Source of the DNA: JANYGM01 sp043764015
GTDB taxonomy: Bacteria; Bacteroidota; Bacteroidia; Cytophagales; Thermonemataceae
NCBI GenBank assembly: GCA_043764015.1
Contig: JAYUKY010000059.1
Location: 1-64,000, forward strand
Length of the DNA: 64,000 nucleotides
Direction of reading: 5' to 3'
The notes under the pieces: model-generated
Told to the model about the DNA's origin: nothing
What the model saw: only the letters and a program-made list of their open reading frames with translations
The model's database searches: none
Program-made: the position numbers and the translations under genes
Shown here: positions 55,504 to 64,000 of the stretch, piece by piece
Layout of the letters: the number at the start of each line of letters is the position of its first letter
Numbering within the stretch: the first letter of the stretch is position 1

Positions 55504-55905
55504 ATGCTAAAAGAGTTCAAAGAATTTGCAATGAAGGGCAACCTCATTGATTTGGCAGTGGCTTTCGTAATGGGAGCAGCTTTTACAAAGGTTACATCAG
55601 CTTTTATTGATGGTATGGTAATGCCTATTGTGGGTATGATTCAGGGCAAAGACCTAAAAGACTGGAAAATCCAGCTAAAACCTGCTACAATGGTAGATGG
55701 TAAAGAAACGGTGGCGGAGGTTGCTATTAAATATGGTACGTTCATTACTGTTGCAATAGAGTTTTTGATTGTAGCAATTGTGATGTTCCTTGTTATTAAG
55801 GCTATCAATAAAATGAAAGCGGCTGAACCTGCGCCAGCACCTGCAGAACCAACAGCACAAGAAAAACTTTTGATGGAAATCAAAGAATTACTAAAGAATA
55901 AGTAA
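55504..55905 (+). CDS. mscL: Large-conductance mechanosensitive channel MscL
   Basis: MscL is a pentameric inner-membrane emergency valve opened by membrane tension on osmotic downshock. The 133-residue chain has the full signature: N-terminal amphipathic helix 'MLKEFKEFAMKGNLIDLAVA', TM1 'FVMGAAFTKVTSAFIDGMVM' with the conserved glycine-alanine face, a periplasmic loop, TM2 (about 78-100, 'FITVAIEFLIVAIVMFLVIK'), a Pro/Ala linker and the cytoplasmic bundle helix 'TAQEKLLMEIKELLKNK'. The stop at 55905 is followed by about 280 AT-rich bases holding only the promoter of the OmpA gene. Confidence 0.96.
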   Translation: MLKEFKEFAMKGNLIDLAVAFVMGAAFTKVTSAFIDGMVMPIVGMIQGKDLKDWKIQLKPATMVDGKETVAEVAIKYGTFITVAIEFLIVAIVMFLVIKAINKMKAAEPAPAPAEPTAQEKLLMEIKELLKNK

Positions 55906-56137
55906 TACCTAACGAGCATAAAGTAAACAATAACCAAACAAATAACGAGTAAAAAAGCCAAAAATATACAACATATAACAATATTTCTAAAAAATATTAA
56001 CAAAACAATTTCTTTGCATAAAATAAATTTGTCTCGTAAGTTATTGTTAATCAGTAATTTGCACATAACTTTTTTTTAAATAATGATTTAATTGTAAAGT
56101 TTTTTCACTTTTTCTTTTATATTGTGAATATTTAGTA

Positions 56138-56145
56138 TAATTTTG
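56138..56145 (+). promoter_or_regulatory. -7 box of the OmpA-family gene
   Basis: TAATTTTG matches TAnnTTTG. No clean TTTG is seen at -33 (TTTC near 56111-56114). Transcription would begin near 56152 with a leader of about 38 bases. Confidence 0.55.
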
Positions 56146-56189
56146 CGAAACATTAAGACTGTAAACTTAAAAAACAAACCCTTATTTTT

Positions 56190-57695
56190 ATGAAGAAATC
56201 TATATTTATTGTAGCTCTCTTATTCGCGGCGTTCACATCACGTGCGCAAAGCCCTTGGAGCGTAGGCTTCCATTATTCAGCAATGGATTTCCGTACACCT
56301 TACATTGGAACAAGCGACCAAACTAAGCACTGGAATACTGGTGCTGGTGTAACTGTCGGTTATCGTTTAGCTCCTTACCTTACTTTGGCAGGCAATTTTA
56401 CGCTTACTGATGCTAAGAAAATGGTAGATTTGACGTCGCCAAATACAGCTAACCCTGGTTCTACTTTGCCAAGACAAGGTAGCTCGCTTTCCACATTTGG
56501 TCAAGTAGGTGCGCAATTACATTTTATGCCACTTTTCGGTAAAGAGGCTGCCGCAGTTGATCCTTATGCAATTGCACAAGTTGGTCTACATGATGTAGAG
56601 AAGCTTTCTTACGGTAGCGTTGGTGGTGGTCTTGGTATCAATTTCTGGTTTTCAGAAGGTGCTGGATTTTACTTGCAATCTACTTATAACGCAATGCCTT
56701 TGTCTCCAAAAGAAAATTCTTTTGCTGGTAGCGGTCCTGCGGTTTATTTTAACCACAATGCTGGTCTTCGTTTCCGTCTAGGTACTGATAAAGATACTGA
56801 CAAAGATGGTGTTTCTGACAAAAAAGACAAATGTCCAGAAGTTGCTGGTAAAAAAGAATTGATGGGTTGCCCTGACCAAGATAATGATGGTTTGGCTGAC
56901 GCTGATGATTCTTGTCCTGCTGAAGCTGGTACAAAAGAAATGATGGGTTGCCCTGATAAAGATGGTGACGCTATTGCGGATAAAGATGACAAGTGTCCAG
57001 ATGTAAAAGGTGTTGCTGCTTTTGGTGGTTGCGCTGACACAGACGGTGATGGTATTGCTGACCCAGATGACAAATGTCCTGCTGAAGCTGGTGTAGCGGC
57101 TCTTATGGGTTGCCCAGATAAAGATGGTGATGGTATTGCTGATGCTGACGACCAGTGTCCTGCTGAAGCTGGTGTAGCGGACTTACAAGGCTGCCCAGAT
57201 AAAGATGGTGATGGTGTTGCTGATAAAGATGACAAATGCCCAGATGTAAAAGGTGATAAAAATCCAGGCACAGACAAACACGGTTGCCCAAAAACAAAAG
57301 ACCAAGCAGTAGAAGAATTGAAATCTCTTGCTAAGAGCATCCAATTTGAAACTGGTAAAGATGTTATCAAATCAGAATCTTTATCCTCTCTTGATCAAGT
57401 AGCGGAAGTAATGAACCAATTTATGGATTCTAAATTTGCTATTGAGGGACACACGGATAACGTAGGTAATCCTGTAACGAACAAAGCTCTCTCTCAAAAA
57501 CGTGCTAATGCAGTTGTTAAATACATTGCTAGCAAAGGTGTTGATGCAAAACGCTTGAAAGCGGTTGGTTATGGTTCTGCTAAACCAAAAGCAAACAACA
57601 AAACAAAAGAAGGACAAGCTGAAAACCGTCGTGTAGAAATTACATTGGAAAAAGCGGTTACGCAAGTAGTTCCTTTGAAAGGTAAAGGTAAATAG
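56190..57695 (+). CDS. OmpA-family outer-membrane protein with TSP3 repeats
   Basis: A 501-residue porin-like protein: signal peptide (1-20, 'AFTSRAQ'), a beta-barrel domain (about 21-200, ending 'AGLRFRLG'), six thrombospondin type-3 repeats of about 26 residues (about 203-365, each 'DxDxDGxxDxxDKCP' with a 'GCPD' junction; Cys pairs and Asp clusters bind calcium), and a C-terminal OmpA peptidoglycan-binding domain (about 380-490, 'FAIEGHTDNVGNPVTNKALS', 'ENRRVEI'). The TSP3 block forms a calcium-stiffened spacer between barrel and cell wall. Base composition is richer in G than the neighbours, typical of a highly expressed gene. Confidence 0.95.
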   Translation: MKKSIFIVALLFAAFTSRAQSPWSVGFHYSAMDFRTPYIGTSDQTKHWNTGAGVTVGYRLAPYLTLAGNFTLTDAKKMVDLTSPNTANPGSTLPRQGSSLSTFGQVGAQLHFMPLFGKEAAAVDPYAIAQVGLHDVEKLSYGSVGGGLGINFWFSEGAGFYLQSTYNAMPLSPKENSFAGSGPAVYFNHNAGLRFRLGTDKDTDKDGVSDKKDKCPEVAGKKELMGCPDQDNDGLADADDSCPAEAGTKEMMGCPDKDGDAIADKDDKCPDVKGVAAFGGCADTDGDGIADPDDKCPAEAGVAALMGCPDKDGDGIADADDQCPAEAGVADLQGCPDKDGDGVADKDDKCPDVKGDKNPGTDKHGCPKTKDQAVEELKSLAKSIQFETGKDVIKSESLSSLDQVAEVMNQFMDSKFAIEGHTDNVGNPVTNKALSQKRANAVVKYIASKGVDAKRLKAVGYGSAKPKANNKTKEGQAENRRVEITLEKAVTQVVPLKGKGK

Positions 57696-57719
57696 TCTTT
57701 CTTTAAGATTATAAAACCA

Positions 57720-57760
57720 ACAAAAAAGGTTTCTCTGCAAAGAGAAGCCTTTTTTGTTTT
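57720..57760 (+). terminator. Terminator of the OmpA-family gene
   Basis: ACAAAAAAGGTTTCTCT-GCAA-AGAGAAGCCTTTTTTGT followed by TTT, 25 bases after the stop. The remaining 257 bases to the next gene are AT-rich, with no gene and only a partial -7 candidate (CTATTTTGCGG near 57951). Confidence 0.85.
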
Positions 57761-58016
57761 GATAATATTGCAAAATAAAACAAGGCAAAATATAAGAAAA
57801 ATTTGCTTAAAAGACTTAAACTTTGTATTATTGCAACAATTAATCAATTTATCCTTTTTAGTAAGGTTATCTATAAAATTATTCACTTAAAATTCACCTA
57901 GAATATAAGCACATTCACCGAGTAAGAGATAATATATAATTTTCTTCTTGCTATTTTGCGGTGTTATATCATTATCAAACCACAATGGATATTCAATAAC
58001 AATTAAATTAAACCAA

Positions 58017-61000
58017 ATGAAACAATTTACAGAAATAATAACCGCAGCGGTTACAAAAAAACTATTTGTCCTTGGGCTGATGTTTTTTCTATCCTTAGGG
58101 TTAGCTTTTGCTCAAGAAACTAATTGTACTGATGGCATAGACAATGACGGTGATAACCTCATTGACTGCCAAGATGGAGATTGTCCTAGTTGTAGTACGG
58201 CAATACAATGCATTGACCCCTACATTTATTATATGCCCCCAATAATGGGTGATAAAACTAATTTGACGTTGTTTGGGTTAGAAACTTTTCAGATTTCTAC
58301 GTTAGCACGAGCTGCGACTGTGGTTATCAAAAACCCTTTTACGGGTGCGGTCATACAAACAGTCAACGTACCTGTAGCAAATCCAGCTTTAATAAATGTG
58401 TTACCTACTGCAGGCGGTATTATCACTACAAATCAGGTAATGATTGCAAAAGGGACTTCTACAAATATCAATACGGTATTAAGTGGGAGTGGGCTGATAT
58501 TTAGTTCTGACCAACCACTACAAATTACATATTCTTCAAAATCTGTAAGTTCTAACTTCAATCAAGATATTCTCCAATTGCAAGGCAAAGCATCATTAGG
58601 AAAATCTTTTTATGCTGCTAGCCAAACAGAATTAGATAATGACAACGGAGATAATGAACAAGCTCACTTTGTTTCCGTAATGGCTACAGAACCTGGCACG
58701 ACTTCTATTCAGTTTAAAATTCCTATCAATGCGGCAACAGGTGTATTATTAAAATTAAAAGGAGTGGCTGCACTTACCTCTACCATTACAATAAATCTTA
58801 CAAAAGGACAAACATATATGTTAGCCTCTGAAACTCGTGGAAGACAAGGAACTGTTATGGGGCTTTTGGTTACGTCAGATAAAAATATTGTTGTCAATAG
58901 TGGTGACCAACACGTACCAACTTCAGAAGGAGGCGACTCTGATTCTGGTCTTATGCAACTTATACCTATTGCAGCATTAGAAACGCAATATATAGCCATA
59001 GATGGTGGTAATAATGATGATGATGGTAATGGACCAGTACACGATGTAATTACAATTATAGCTACTGAAAATGGTACAACTTTTACTGTAAATGGCGTTT
59101 CAGGTGGTACAGATGGAGATGGTAGAGCAGTACCACTTACACTTAATGCAGGTCAATATTTTACTTATTATTTGAGCAATACAAATACCGCACCTAATAA
59201 TCAGGCTTATTATGTGCAACTTAATAAGCGGGGTTACGTTTATCACGTAACATCAAAAGGTTCATCAGAAATGGGTATGGATATTTTGCCACCTATTAAT
59301 ACTTGTATTGGTAGTAAACAAATAGATTTTGAAAAAACTGGCTTTACTGCAGATGCAATTATTATTTTGCCTACGAGTGGGCTTTCTTCTCTGAAATTTA
59401 GGAATTTACCTTATACAACTTATGCGGCACTTGTTGACCCTGATGGTGCAGGCGGACTTCCTGCTGCACAAGCCAATACTATTAGTACTTCTGGTTATTC
59501 TTATGTTGTTATTAGAAATGGTAATATTCTTGCTACAAATAACCGTGTTACCTGTAATGAAAAATTCCATTGTGGTATTTTTTCAGAATCTGGTGGCACA
59601 GGAAATTATGCTTACATTTCTAATTATGAAAAATCAATAGAAATACTAGACCCTGCAACAGGTTTTCCTGTAAGTGCCTACATTGTGGGTGAAGTTGCGC
59701 CAGGCACACCACTTACACATTGTATAAATATTGTTGGTTGTGGTAATGTCAATGCAGTTACTAATGCAACTGCTTCTGGTTATGCAGGTGTAGGTACACA
59801 AGGAACAGTTACTTTTTCTAATAATTGTATTACTTACACAATGCAAGCAGGCGCACCTCCTTGTGCTAAAGAAACTGTTACGGTACTTGTTGCCAATGAA
59901 TTTGGTATTACCTCTACGGTTTGCCTTAGTTTTGAAAATTCTACAAAACCGTTTACTGTTACAATATCTCCAACTACTCCATTTATTTGTTCTGTTGGTT
60001 CTCCAAATAATGTTAATTTGGTTGCTAATGTGGTTGATGGAACGGGTACGCCTACTTTTTCTTGGAAAGACCCTTTGGGCGCAACTTTTGCAGGAACAAC
60101 TGGCGGAACTGCACCTAATTTTACTACAACGCTTAATGCAACACTTGCAGGAACTTACAAACTTACTGTTACAAATGGTACTTGCTTTAAAACCATAGAT
60201 ATAGAAGTTACATCTAGAAATTGTAATGATAATGATGGTGATGGCGTTAGTGATGCAACAGATATAGATGATGACAATGATGGCATTTTGGATACCGCAG
60301 AAATTGGTGATACTGATGGAGATGGTGTTCCTAATTCTTTGGATTTGGATTCTGATAATGATGGTATTCCTGATGTGATTGAGGCTGGTGGTGTTGATGT
60401 TGATGGAAACGGAATTATTGATAATTTTACAGATACAGATGGAGATGGTTTATCTCAAAATGTTGATGGTGCGGGAAGTCCAGGTTTGGGTACACCTGAT
60501 TTTGATGGAGATGGTATTCCTAACTTTTTGGATTTAGATGCTGATAATGATGGTATCCCAGATATTATTGAAGTTGGTGGAGCTGACGTTAATAATGATG
60601 GATTAGTTGATACTAGCAACTTTGGTAGTAACGGCTACGTTAATATCTATGACCCAGCAGACTTTGGAACGCCTTTGATTTCAACAGGCACAGACACTAA
60701 TAATGACGGTCGTCCTAATTCTTATACAGAAGATAATGCTGATGGCTCTGCTTTTCCTAACTTTTTGGACTTAGATGCTGATAATGACGGCATTTTAGAT
60801 GTTGTTGAAGCGGGTCTGGGTGCTTTTGATACAAATAGCAATGGTGTTGTTGATGGTGCAAGTACAAATGGTTGGAATAATGCTATCAATGCACTTCCTA
60901 CATTAGCTTTACCTAATTCAGATACTAATGGTTTGCCAAATTATTTGGATATTGACGCTGATAATGATGGTATTCCAGATAATATTGAAGCGCAAGCAAC

Positions 61001-64000
61001 AATAGGTTATATTGCCCCAACTGGTTTAGATACTGATAATGATGGTATTGATGATGCTTATGATAATGTTGATACGGCAGGAACTTTTGGAGGAAATGCA
61101 AATAATGGTCTTGTGCCAGTCAATACTGATGGTACTGATAATCCTGATTATACAGATTTAGATACAGATAATGATGGTCGTCCAGATGCCAATGAAGGTT
61201 TTGATACCAATGGAAACGGTATTATTGATGGTACTGAAATAGTTGCGGGTACTTCTGATAATGATAATGATGGCTTACTAAATAATTATGATGTAGTTGT
61301 AGGTATTGCAACTGCTAATAATGTTACAAATAATACTTCTCCAACGTCTTATCCGAATGCACAAGGCGGAACTCCAGAGCGTGATTGGAGGGATTTACCA
61401 GATAATGACAGAGATGGTGTAGCTGATGTCAATGATTTAGATGATGATAATGATGGTATTTTAGATACTACAGAAAACGGTGGTATCAATCCATTTGGAG
61501 ATAGTGATAGTGATGGTATTGCAAATTATTTAGATGTTACAAGTTGTGGAACGGCACTTGTAAACGGAGTCTGTCCAAGTTTTGATAAAGACGGAGATGG
61601 TATTATCAATCAGTTTGATTTAGATGCTGATAATGACGGTATTCCAGATGTCGTGGAAGCAGGCGGAACTGATGCCAACGGTGATGGTATTGTGGATAAC
61701 TTGGGAACTATTGCAACAACTGGACCAAATGCAGGTATTCCAGCACCTATTGCAAGTTTCCCTTATTCAACTTCAGGTATCAACTTTGATTTTGATGGAG
61801 ATGGTATTCCTAATTATTTAGATTTAGATGCTGATAATGATGGTATTCCAGACATTATAGAAGCTGGTGGAATAGATGCTAATAACAATGGTATTGTAGA
61901 TGTCTTGACAGATTTAGATAGAGATGGTTTTGCTGATGCTGTTGATGGAAATGTCAATGGAACGCTTAACACAACTATTCCTTTGATACTTACAGGAGCA
62001 GATACAAATAATGATGGTCGTCCAGATACTTATCCAAATGATAATGCTGATGGCTCGCCACGTCCAAACTTCTTAGATTTGGATGCTGATAATGATGGAA
62101 TACTTGATGCTACAGAGGCAGGAATTGCCAATACAAATGGTGTAGCAACAGGCACATTAGGAAATGATGGTTGGTCTGATACGGTTGATGCACTTGCTAC
62201 ATTAACATTACCAAATACAGATACTAATGGTCTTCCAAATTATTTGGATATTGATGCTGATAATGATGGTATTCCAGATAACATTGAAGGACAAACAACG
62301 GCAGGTTATATTGTTCCAACTGGTACAGACACAGATGGAGATGGTATTGACAATGCGTATGATACAGTTGTAGGTTTTGGTGGTGTAGGTATTACGCCAA
62401 CAAATACAGATGGTACTGATAATCCTGATTATATTGATTTAGATACTGATAATGATGGTCGCCCTGATGCTATTGAAGGTTGGGACACTAACGGAAATGG
62501 TGTTATTGATGGTACTGAGGTAGTTGCATTAGCAACAGATACAGACGGAGATGGTTTGTTAAATGGTTATGATACAGTTTCTGGAGCTACAACTGCTGGA
62601 AACGTAAATAATGGACTTGCAACAACAGTTTTATTGGGTTATCCAAATGTACAACCAGGTAGCGCAGCGCAACCTGATTGGAGAGATCCAAGAGATAGTG
62701 ATGGAGATGGTGTAGCGGATAATATTGATTTAGATGATGATAATGACGGTATTTTAGATACCACAGAAAATGGTGGTGTAAATCCTTTTGGAGATAGTGA
62801 TGCTGATGGTATTCCAAATTATTTAGATGTTACAAGTTGTGGAACGGCACTTATAAATGGTATTTGCCCAACTTTTGACAAAGATGGTGATGGCATTATG
62901 AATCAGTTTGATTTAGATGCTGATAATGACGGTATTCCAGATGTTGTAGAAGCAGGTGGAACTGATGCTAATGGTGATGGTATTGTTGATAATTTGGGAA
63001 CTATTACAACAACTGGAGCAAATGCAGGTATTCCAGCACCTATTGCAAGTTTCCCTTATTCAACCTCAGGTATCAACTTTGATTTTGATGGTGATGGTAT
63101 TCCAAATTATTTAGATTTAGATGCTGATAATGATGGTATTCCAGATATTATAGAAGCTGGTGGAATAGATGCTAATAATAATGGTATTGTAGATGGCTTT
63201 GTAGATATTGACAGAGATGGTTTTGCTGATGCGGTTGATGGTAATGTAAATGGTACATTAAATACAACTATTCCGTTAATCTTGACAGGAGCTGATGCTA
63301 ATGCTGATGGTCGTCCAGATACTTATCCAAATGATAATGCTGATGGCTCACCACGTCCAAACTTCTTAGATTTAGATGCTGATGGAGATGGTATTACAGA
63401 TGTTTTAGAATCAGGTGGAAGCGACCCAGATAATAATGGTGTAGCAGGAACGGGGAATATTCCGCCTGTAAATACGCAAGGTCAAGTGCTTACTGCAGTT
63501 GCTGGAACAATCATTATTACTGGAAATCCTACAAATACAGATGCTAACGGTCTTCCAAATTATTTGGACATTGATGCTGACAATGACGGTATTCCAGATA
63601 ATATTGAAGGACAAACAACAGCGGGCTATATTGCTCCAACTGCTGTAGATACAGATGGAGATGGTTTGGCAGATATTTATGATAACGTAGATACTGCTGG
63701 AACTTTTGGTGGAACAACTGGTAATGGTATTCAGCCAACAAATACAGATGGTACTGATAATCCTGATTATACTGATACTGATACAGATAATGATGGTCGT
63801 CCAGATGCTATTGAAGGTTGGGATACCAACGGAAATGGTGTTATTGATGGTACTGAGGTAGTTGCATTAGCAACTGATACAGATGGAGATGGTTTATTAA
63901 ATGGTTATGATACAGTTTCTGGAGTTACAACAGCAGGAAATATAAATAATAGTACAACGCCAACATCTTATCCAAATGTTCAGAATAGTGGAACACCAGA
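58017..64000 (+). CDS. Giant Asp-rich repeat surface protein, 3' end outside the window
   Basis: An uninterrupted frame from the ATG at 58017 to the right edge gives 1,994 codons. N-terminal signal peptide with a long basic n-region ('LSLGLAFAQETN'), a Cys- and Asp-rich stretch ('CTDGIDNDGDNLIDC'), then a region of about 400 residues like the IgGFc-binding N-terminal family ('GQTYMLASETRGRQGTVMGL', 'LVTSDKNIVVNSGDQHV'), an Ig-like domain (about 640-720), and from about residue 735 onward only calcium-binding-type repeats of the form 'DxDxDGxPNxLDxDxDNDGIPD'. Larger periods of 391 and 431 codons are superimposed. A T9SS sorting domain would be expected beyond the window. Probably a surface filament, stabilised by calcium. 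Confidence 0.9.
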   Translation, partial: MKQFTEIITAAVTKKLFVLGLMFFLSLGLAFAQETNCTDGIDNDGDNLIDCQDGDCPSCSTAIQCIDPYIYYMPPIMGDKTNLTLFGLETFQISTLARAATVVIKNPFTGAVIQTVNVPVANPALINVLPTAGGIITTNQVMIAKGTSTNINTVLSGSGLIFSSDQPLQITYSSKSVSSNFNQDILQLQGKASLGKSFYAASQTELDNDNGDNEQAHFVSVMATEPGTTSIQFKIPINAATGVLLKLKGVAALTSTITINLTKGQTYMLASETRGRQGTVMGLLVTSDKNIVVNSGDQHVPTSEGGDSDSGLMQLIPIAALETQYIAIDGGNNDDDGNGPVHDVITIIATENGTTFTVNGVSGGTDGDGRAVPLTLNAGQYFTYYLSNTNTAPNNQAYYVQLNKRGYVYHVTSKGSSEMGMDILPPINTCIGSKQIDFEKTGFTADAIIILPTSGLSSLKFRNLPYTTYAALVDPDGAGGLPAAQANTISTSGYSYVVIRNGNILATNNRVTCNEKFHCGIFSESGGTGNYAYISNYEKSIEILDPATGFPVSAYIVGEVAPGTPLTHCINIVGCGNVNAVTNATASGYAGVGTQGTVTFSNNCITYTMQAGAPPCAKETVTVLVANEFGITSTVCLSFENSTKPFTVTISPTTPFICSVGSPNNVNLVANVVDGTGTPTFSWKDPLGATFAGTTGGTAPNFTTTLNATLAGTYKLTVTNGTCFKTIDIEVTSRNCNDNDGDGVSDATDIDDDNDGILDTAEIGDTDGDGVPNSLDLDSDNDGIPDVIEAGGVDVDGNGIIDNFTDTDGDGLSQNVDGAGSPGLGTPDFDGDGIPNFLDLDADNDGIPDIIEVGGADVNNDGLVDTSNFGSNGYVNIYDPADFGTPLISTGTDTNNDGRPNSYTEDNADGSAFPNFLDLDADNDGILDVVEAGLGAFDTNSNGVVDGASTNGWNNAINALPTLALPNSDTNGLPNYLDIDADNDGIPDNIEAQATIGYIAPTGLDTDNDGIDDAYDNVDTAGTFGGNANNGLVPVNTDGTDNPDYTDLDTDNDGRPDANEGFDTNGNGIIDGTEIVAGTSDNDNDGLLNNYDVVVGIATANNVTNNTSPTSYPNAQGGTPERDWRDLPDNDRDGVADVNDLDDDNDGILDTTENGGINPFGDSDSDGIANYLDVTSCGTALVNGVCPSFDKDGDGIINQFDLDADNDGIPDVVEAGGTDANGDGIVDNLGTIATTGPNAGIPAPIASFPYSTSGINFDFDGDGIPNYLDLDADNDGIPDIIEAGGIDANNNGIVDVLTDLDRDGFADAVDGNVNGTLNTTIPLILTGADTNNDGRPDTYPNDNADGSPRPNFLDLDADNDGILDATEAGIANTNGVATGTLGNDGWSDTVDALATLTLPNTDTNGLPNYLDIDADNDGIPDNIEGQTTAGYIVPTGTDTDGDGIDNAYDTVVGFGGVGITPTNTDGTDNPDYIDLDTDNDGRPDAIEGWDTNGNGVIDGTEVVALATDTDGDGLLNGYDTVSGATTAGNVNNGLATTVLLGYPNVQPGSAAQPDWRDPRDSDGDGVADNIDLDDDNDGILDTTENGGVNPFGDSDADGIPNYLDVTSCGTALINGICPTFDKDGDGIMNQFDLDADNDGIPDVVEAGGTDANGDGIVDNLGTITTTGANAGIPAPIASFPYSTSGINFDFDGDGIPNYLDLDADNDGIPDIIEAGGIDANNNGIVDGFVDIDRDGFADAVDGNVNGTLNTTIPLILTGADANADGRPDTYPNDNADGSPRPNFLDLDADGDGITDVLESGGSDPDNNGVAGTGNIPPVNTQGQVLTAVAGTIIITGNPTNTDANGLPNYLDIDADNDGIPDNIEGQTTAGYIAPTAVDTDGDGLADIYDNVDTAGTFGGTTGNGIQPTNTDGTDNPDYTDTDTDNDGRPDAIEGWDTNGNGVIDGTEVVALATDTDGDGLLNGYDTVSGVTTAGNINNSTTPTSYPNVQNSGTP
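60261..64000 (+). repeat. Long-period tandem repeats of 391 and 431 codons
   Basis: The unit starting GATnTAGATGATGAyAATGA occurs at 60261, 61434 and 62727, offsets of 1,173 and 1,293 bases (both multiples of three). The phrase TAGATGTTACAAGTTGTGGA recurs at 61531 and 62824, also 1,293 apart. Within each unit are many shorter GAT-rich motifs. The second and third units are nearly identical over most of their length. Confidence 0.85.

Noticed and set aside
56744..57370. Open frame antisense to the OmpA/TSP3 gene (208 codons)
   Set aside because: It consists of Ser/Pro-rich repeats that mirror the Asp-rich TSP3 codons. No promoter is seen, and the plus-strand gene is certain.

Overview
This window is AT-rich, gene-dense DNA from a member of the Bacteroidota, most likely a Cytophagales-type environmental bacterium. 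The sequence evidence is the Bacteroidota promoter form (TTTG, 19-20 bp, TAnnTTTG) at several genes; two giant secreted proteins with C-terminal sorting domains of the type IX secretion system (T9SS); families typical of this phylum (DUF4836, DUF5686, DUF4230, a Bacteroidota-type YidC); and short repeats placed after stop codons. The genus cannot be fixed from the window.

Positions 1-13,300 carry mostly housekeeping and conserved hypothetical genes: a YceI-like protein, a DUF4230 protein, a DUF4836 lipoprotein with an atypical ABC ATPase behind it, an ArsR-type regulator, an LRR/RDD gene pair, a retropepsin-like protein with a small partner, sufB, two tandem PD-(D/E)XK-like paralogues, two hypotheticals and yidC. 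Positions 13,300-20,300 are more plastic. They hold a TlpA-like thioredoxin, a PIN-type toxin-antitoxin pair, two copies of a YqaE/Pmp3-like membrane protein with duplicated promoters, one intact and one truncated DUF2752 gene, a decayed copy of the toxin-antitoxin locus and a YrdC relic. This looks like a tandem segmental duplication followed by deletions. A LEA-like protein and a winged-helix/membrane protein follow.

Positions 20,300-31,400 hold ettA, a sensor kinase, an ABC exporter with a TPR/SH3 partner, tRNA-Lys(UUU), a DUF5686 outer-membrane protein, an unusual tRNA-Arg(ACG) and a TPR protein. Positions 31,500-46,900 are filled by two paralogous giant T9SS substrates of 2,873 and 2,122 residues, the larger expanded by an in-frame tandem duplication of about 1,086 bp. 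Positions 47,000-50,200 hold a dead TnpB gene between inverted repeats, three tandem coiled-coil/SPOR-like paralogues and tRNA-Arg(CCU). Positions 50,200-64,000 hold serS, a 23-residue-repeat LRR lipoprotein, a hybrid histidine kinase with an HPt domain, mscL, an OmpA/TSP3 protein and the first 1,994 codons of another giant protein. That protein is dominated by Asp-rich calcium-binding-type repeats with periods near 400 codons and runs off the end.

The cell-surface investment is striking: about 21 kb of the 64 kb encodes three giant exported proteins. No CRISPR array, rRNA, prophage or complete insertion sequence was found. The most unusual signals are (1) a composite sense-strand element just after the stop codons of many unrelated genes, built from GA-initial heptamers, GTGAATGAATA and the palindrome TTGATnATCAA; (2) a tRNA-Arg(ACG) whose G19-C56 tertiary pair is replaced by A19-U56; (3) the duplicated and decaying toxin-antitoxin/YqaE/DUF2752 block; and (4) a two-gene module of a retropepsin and a small protein.
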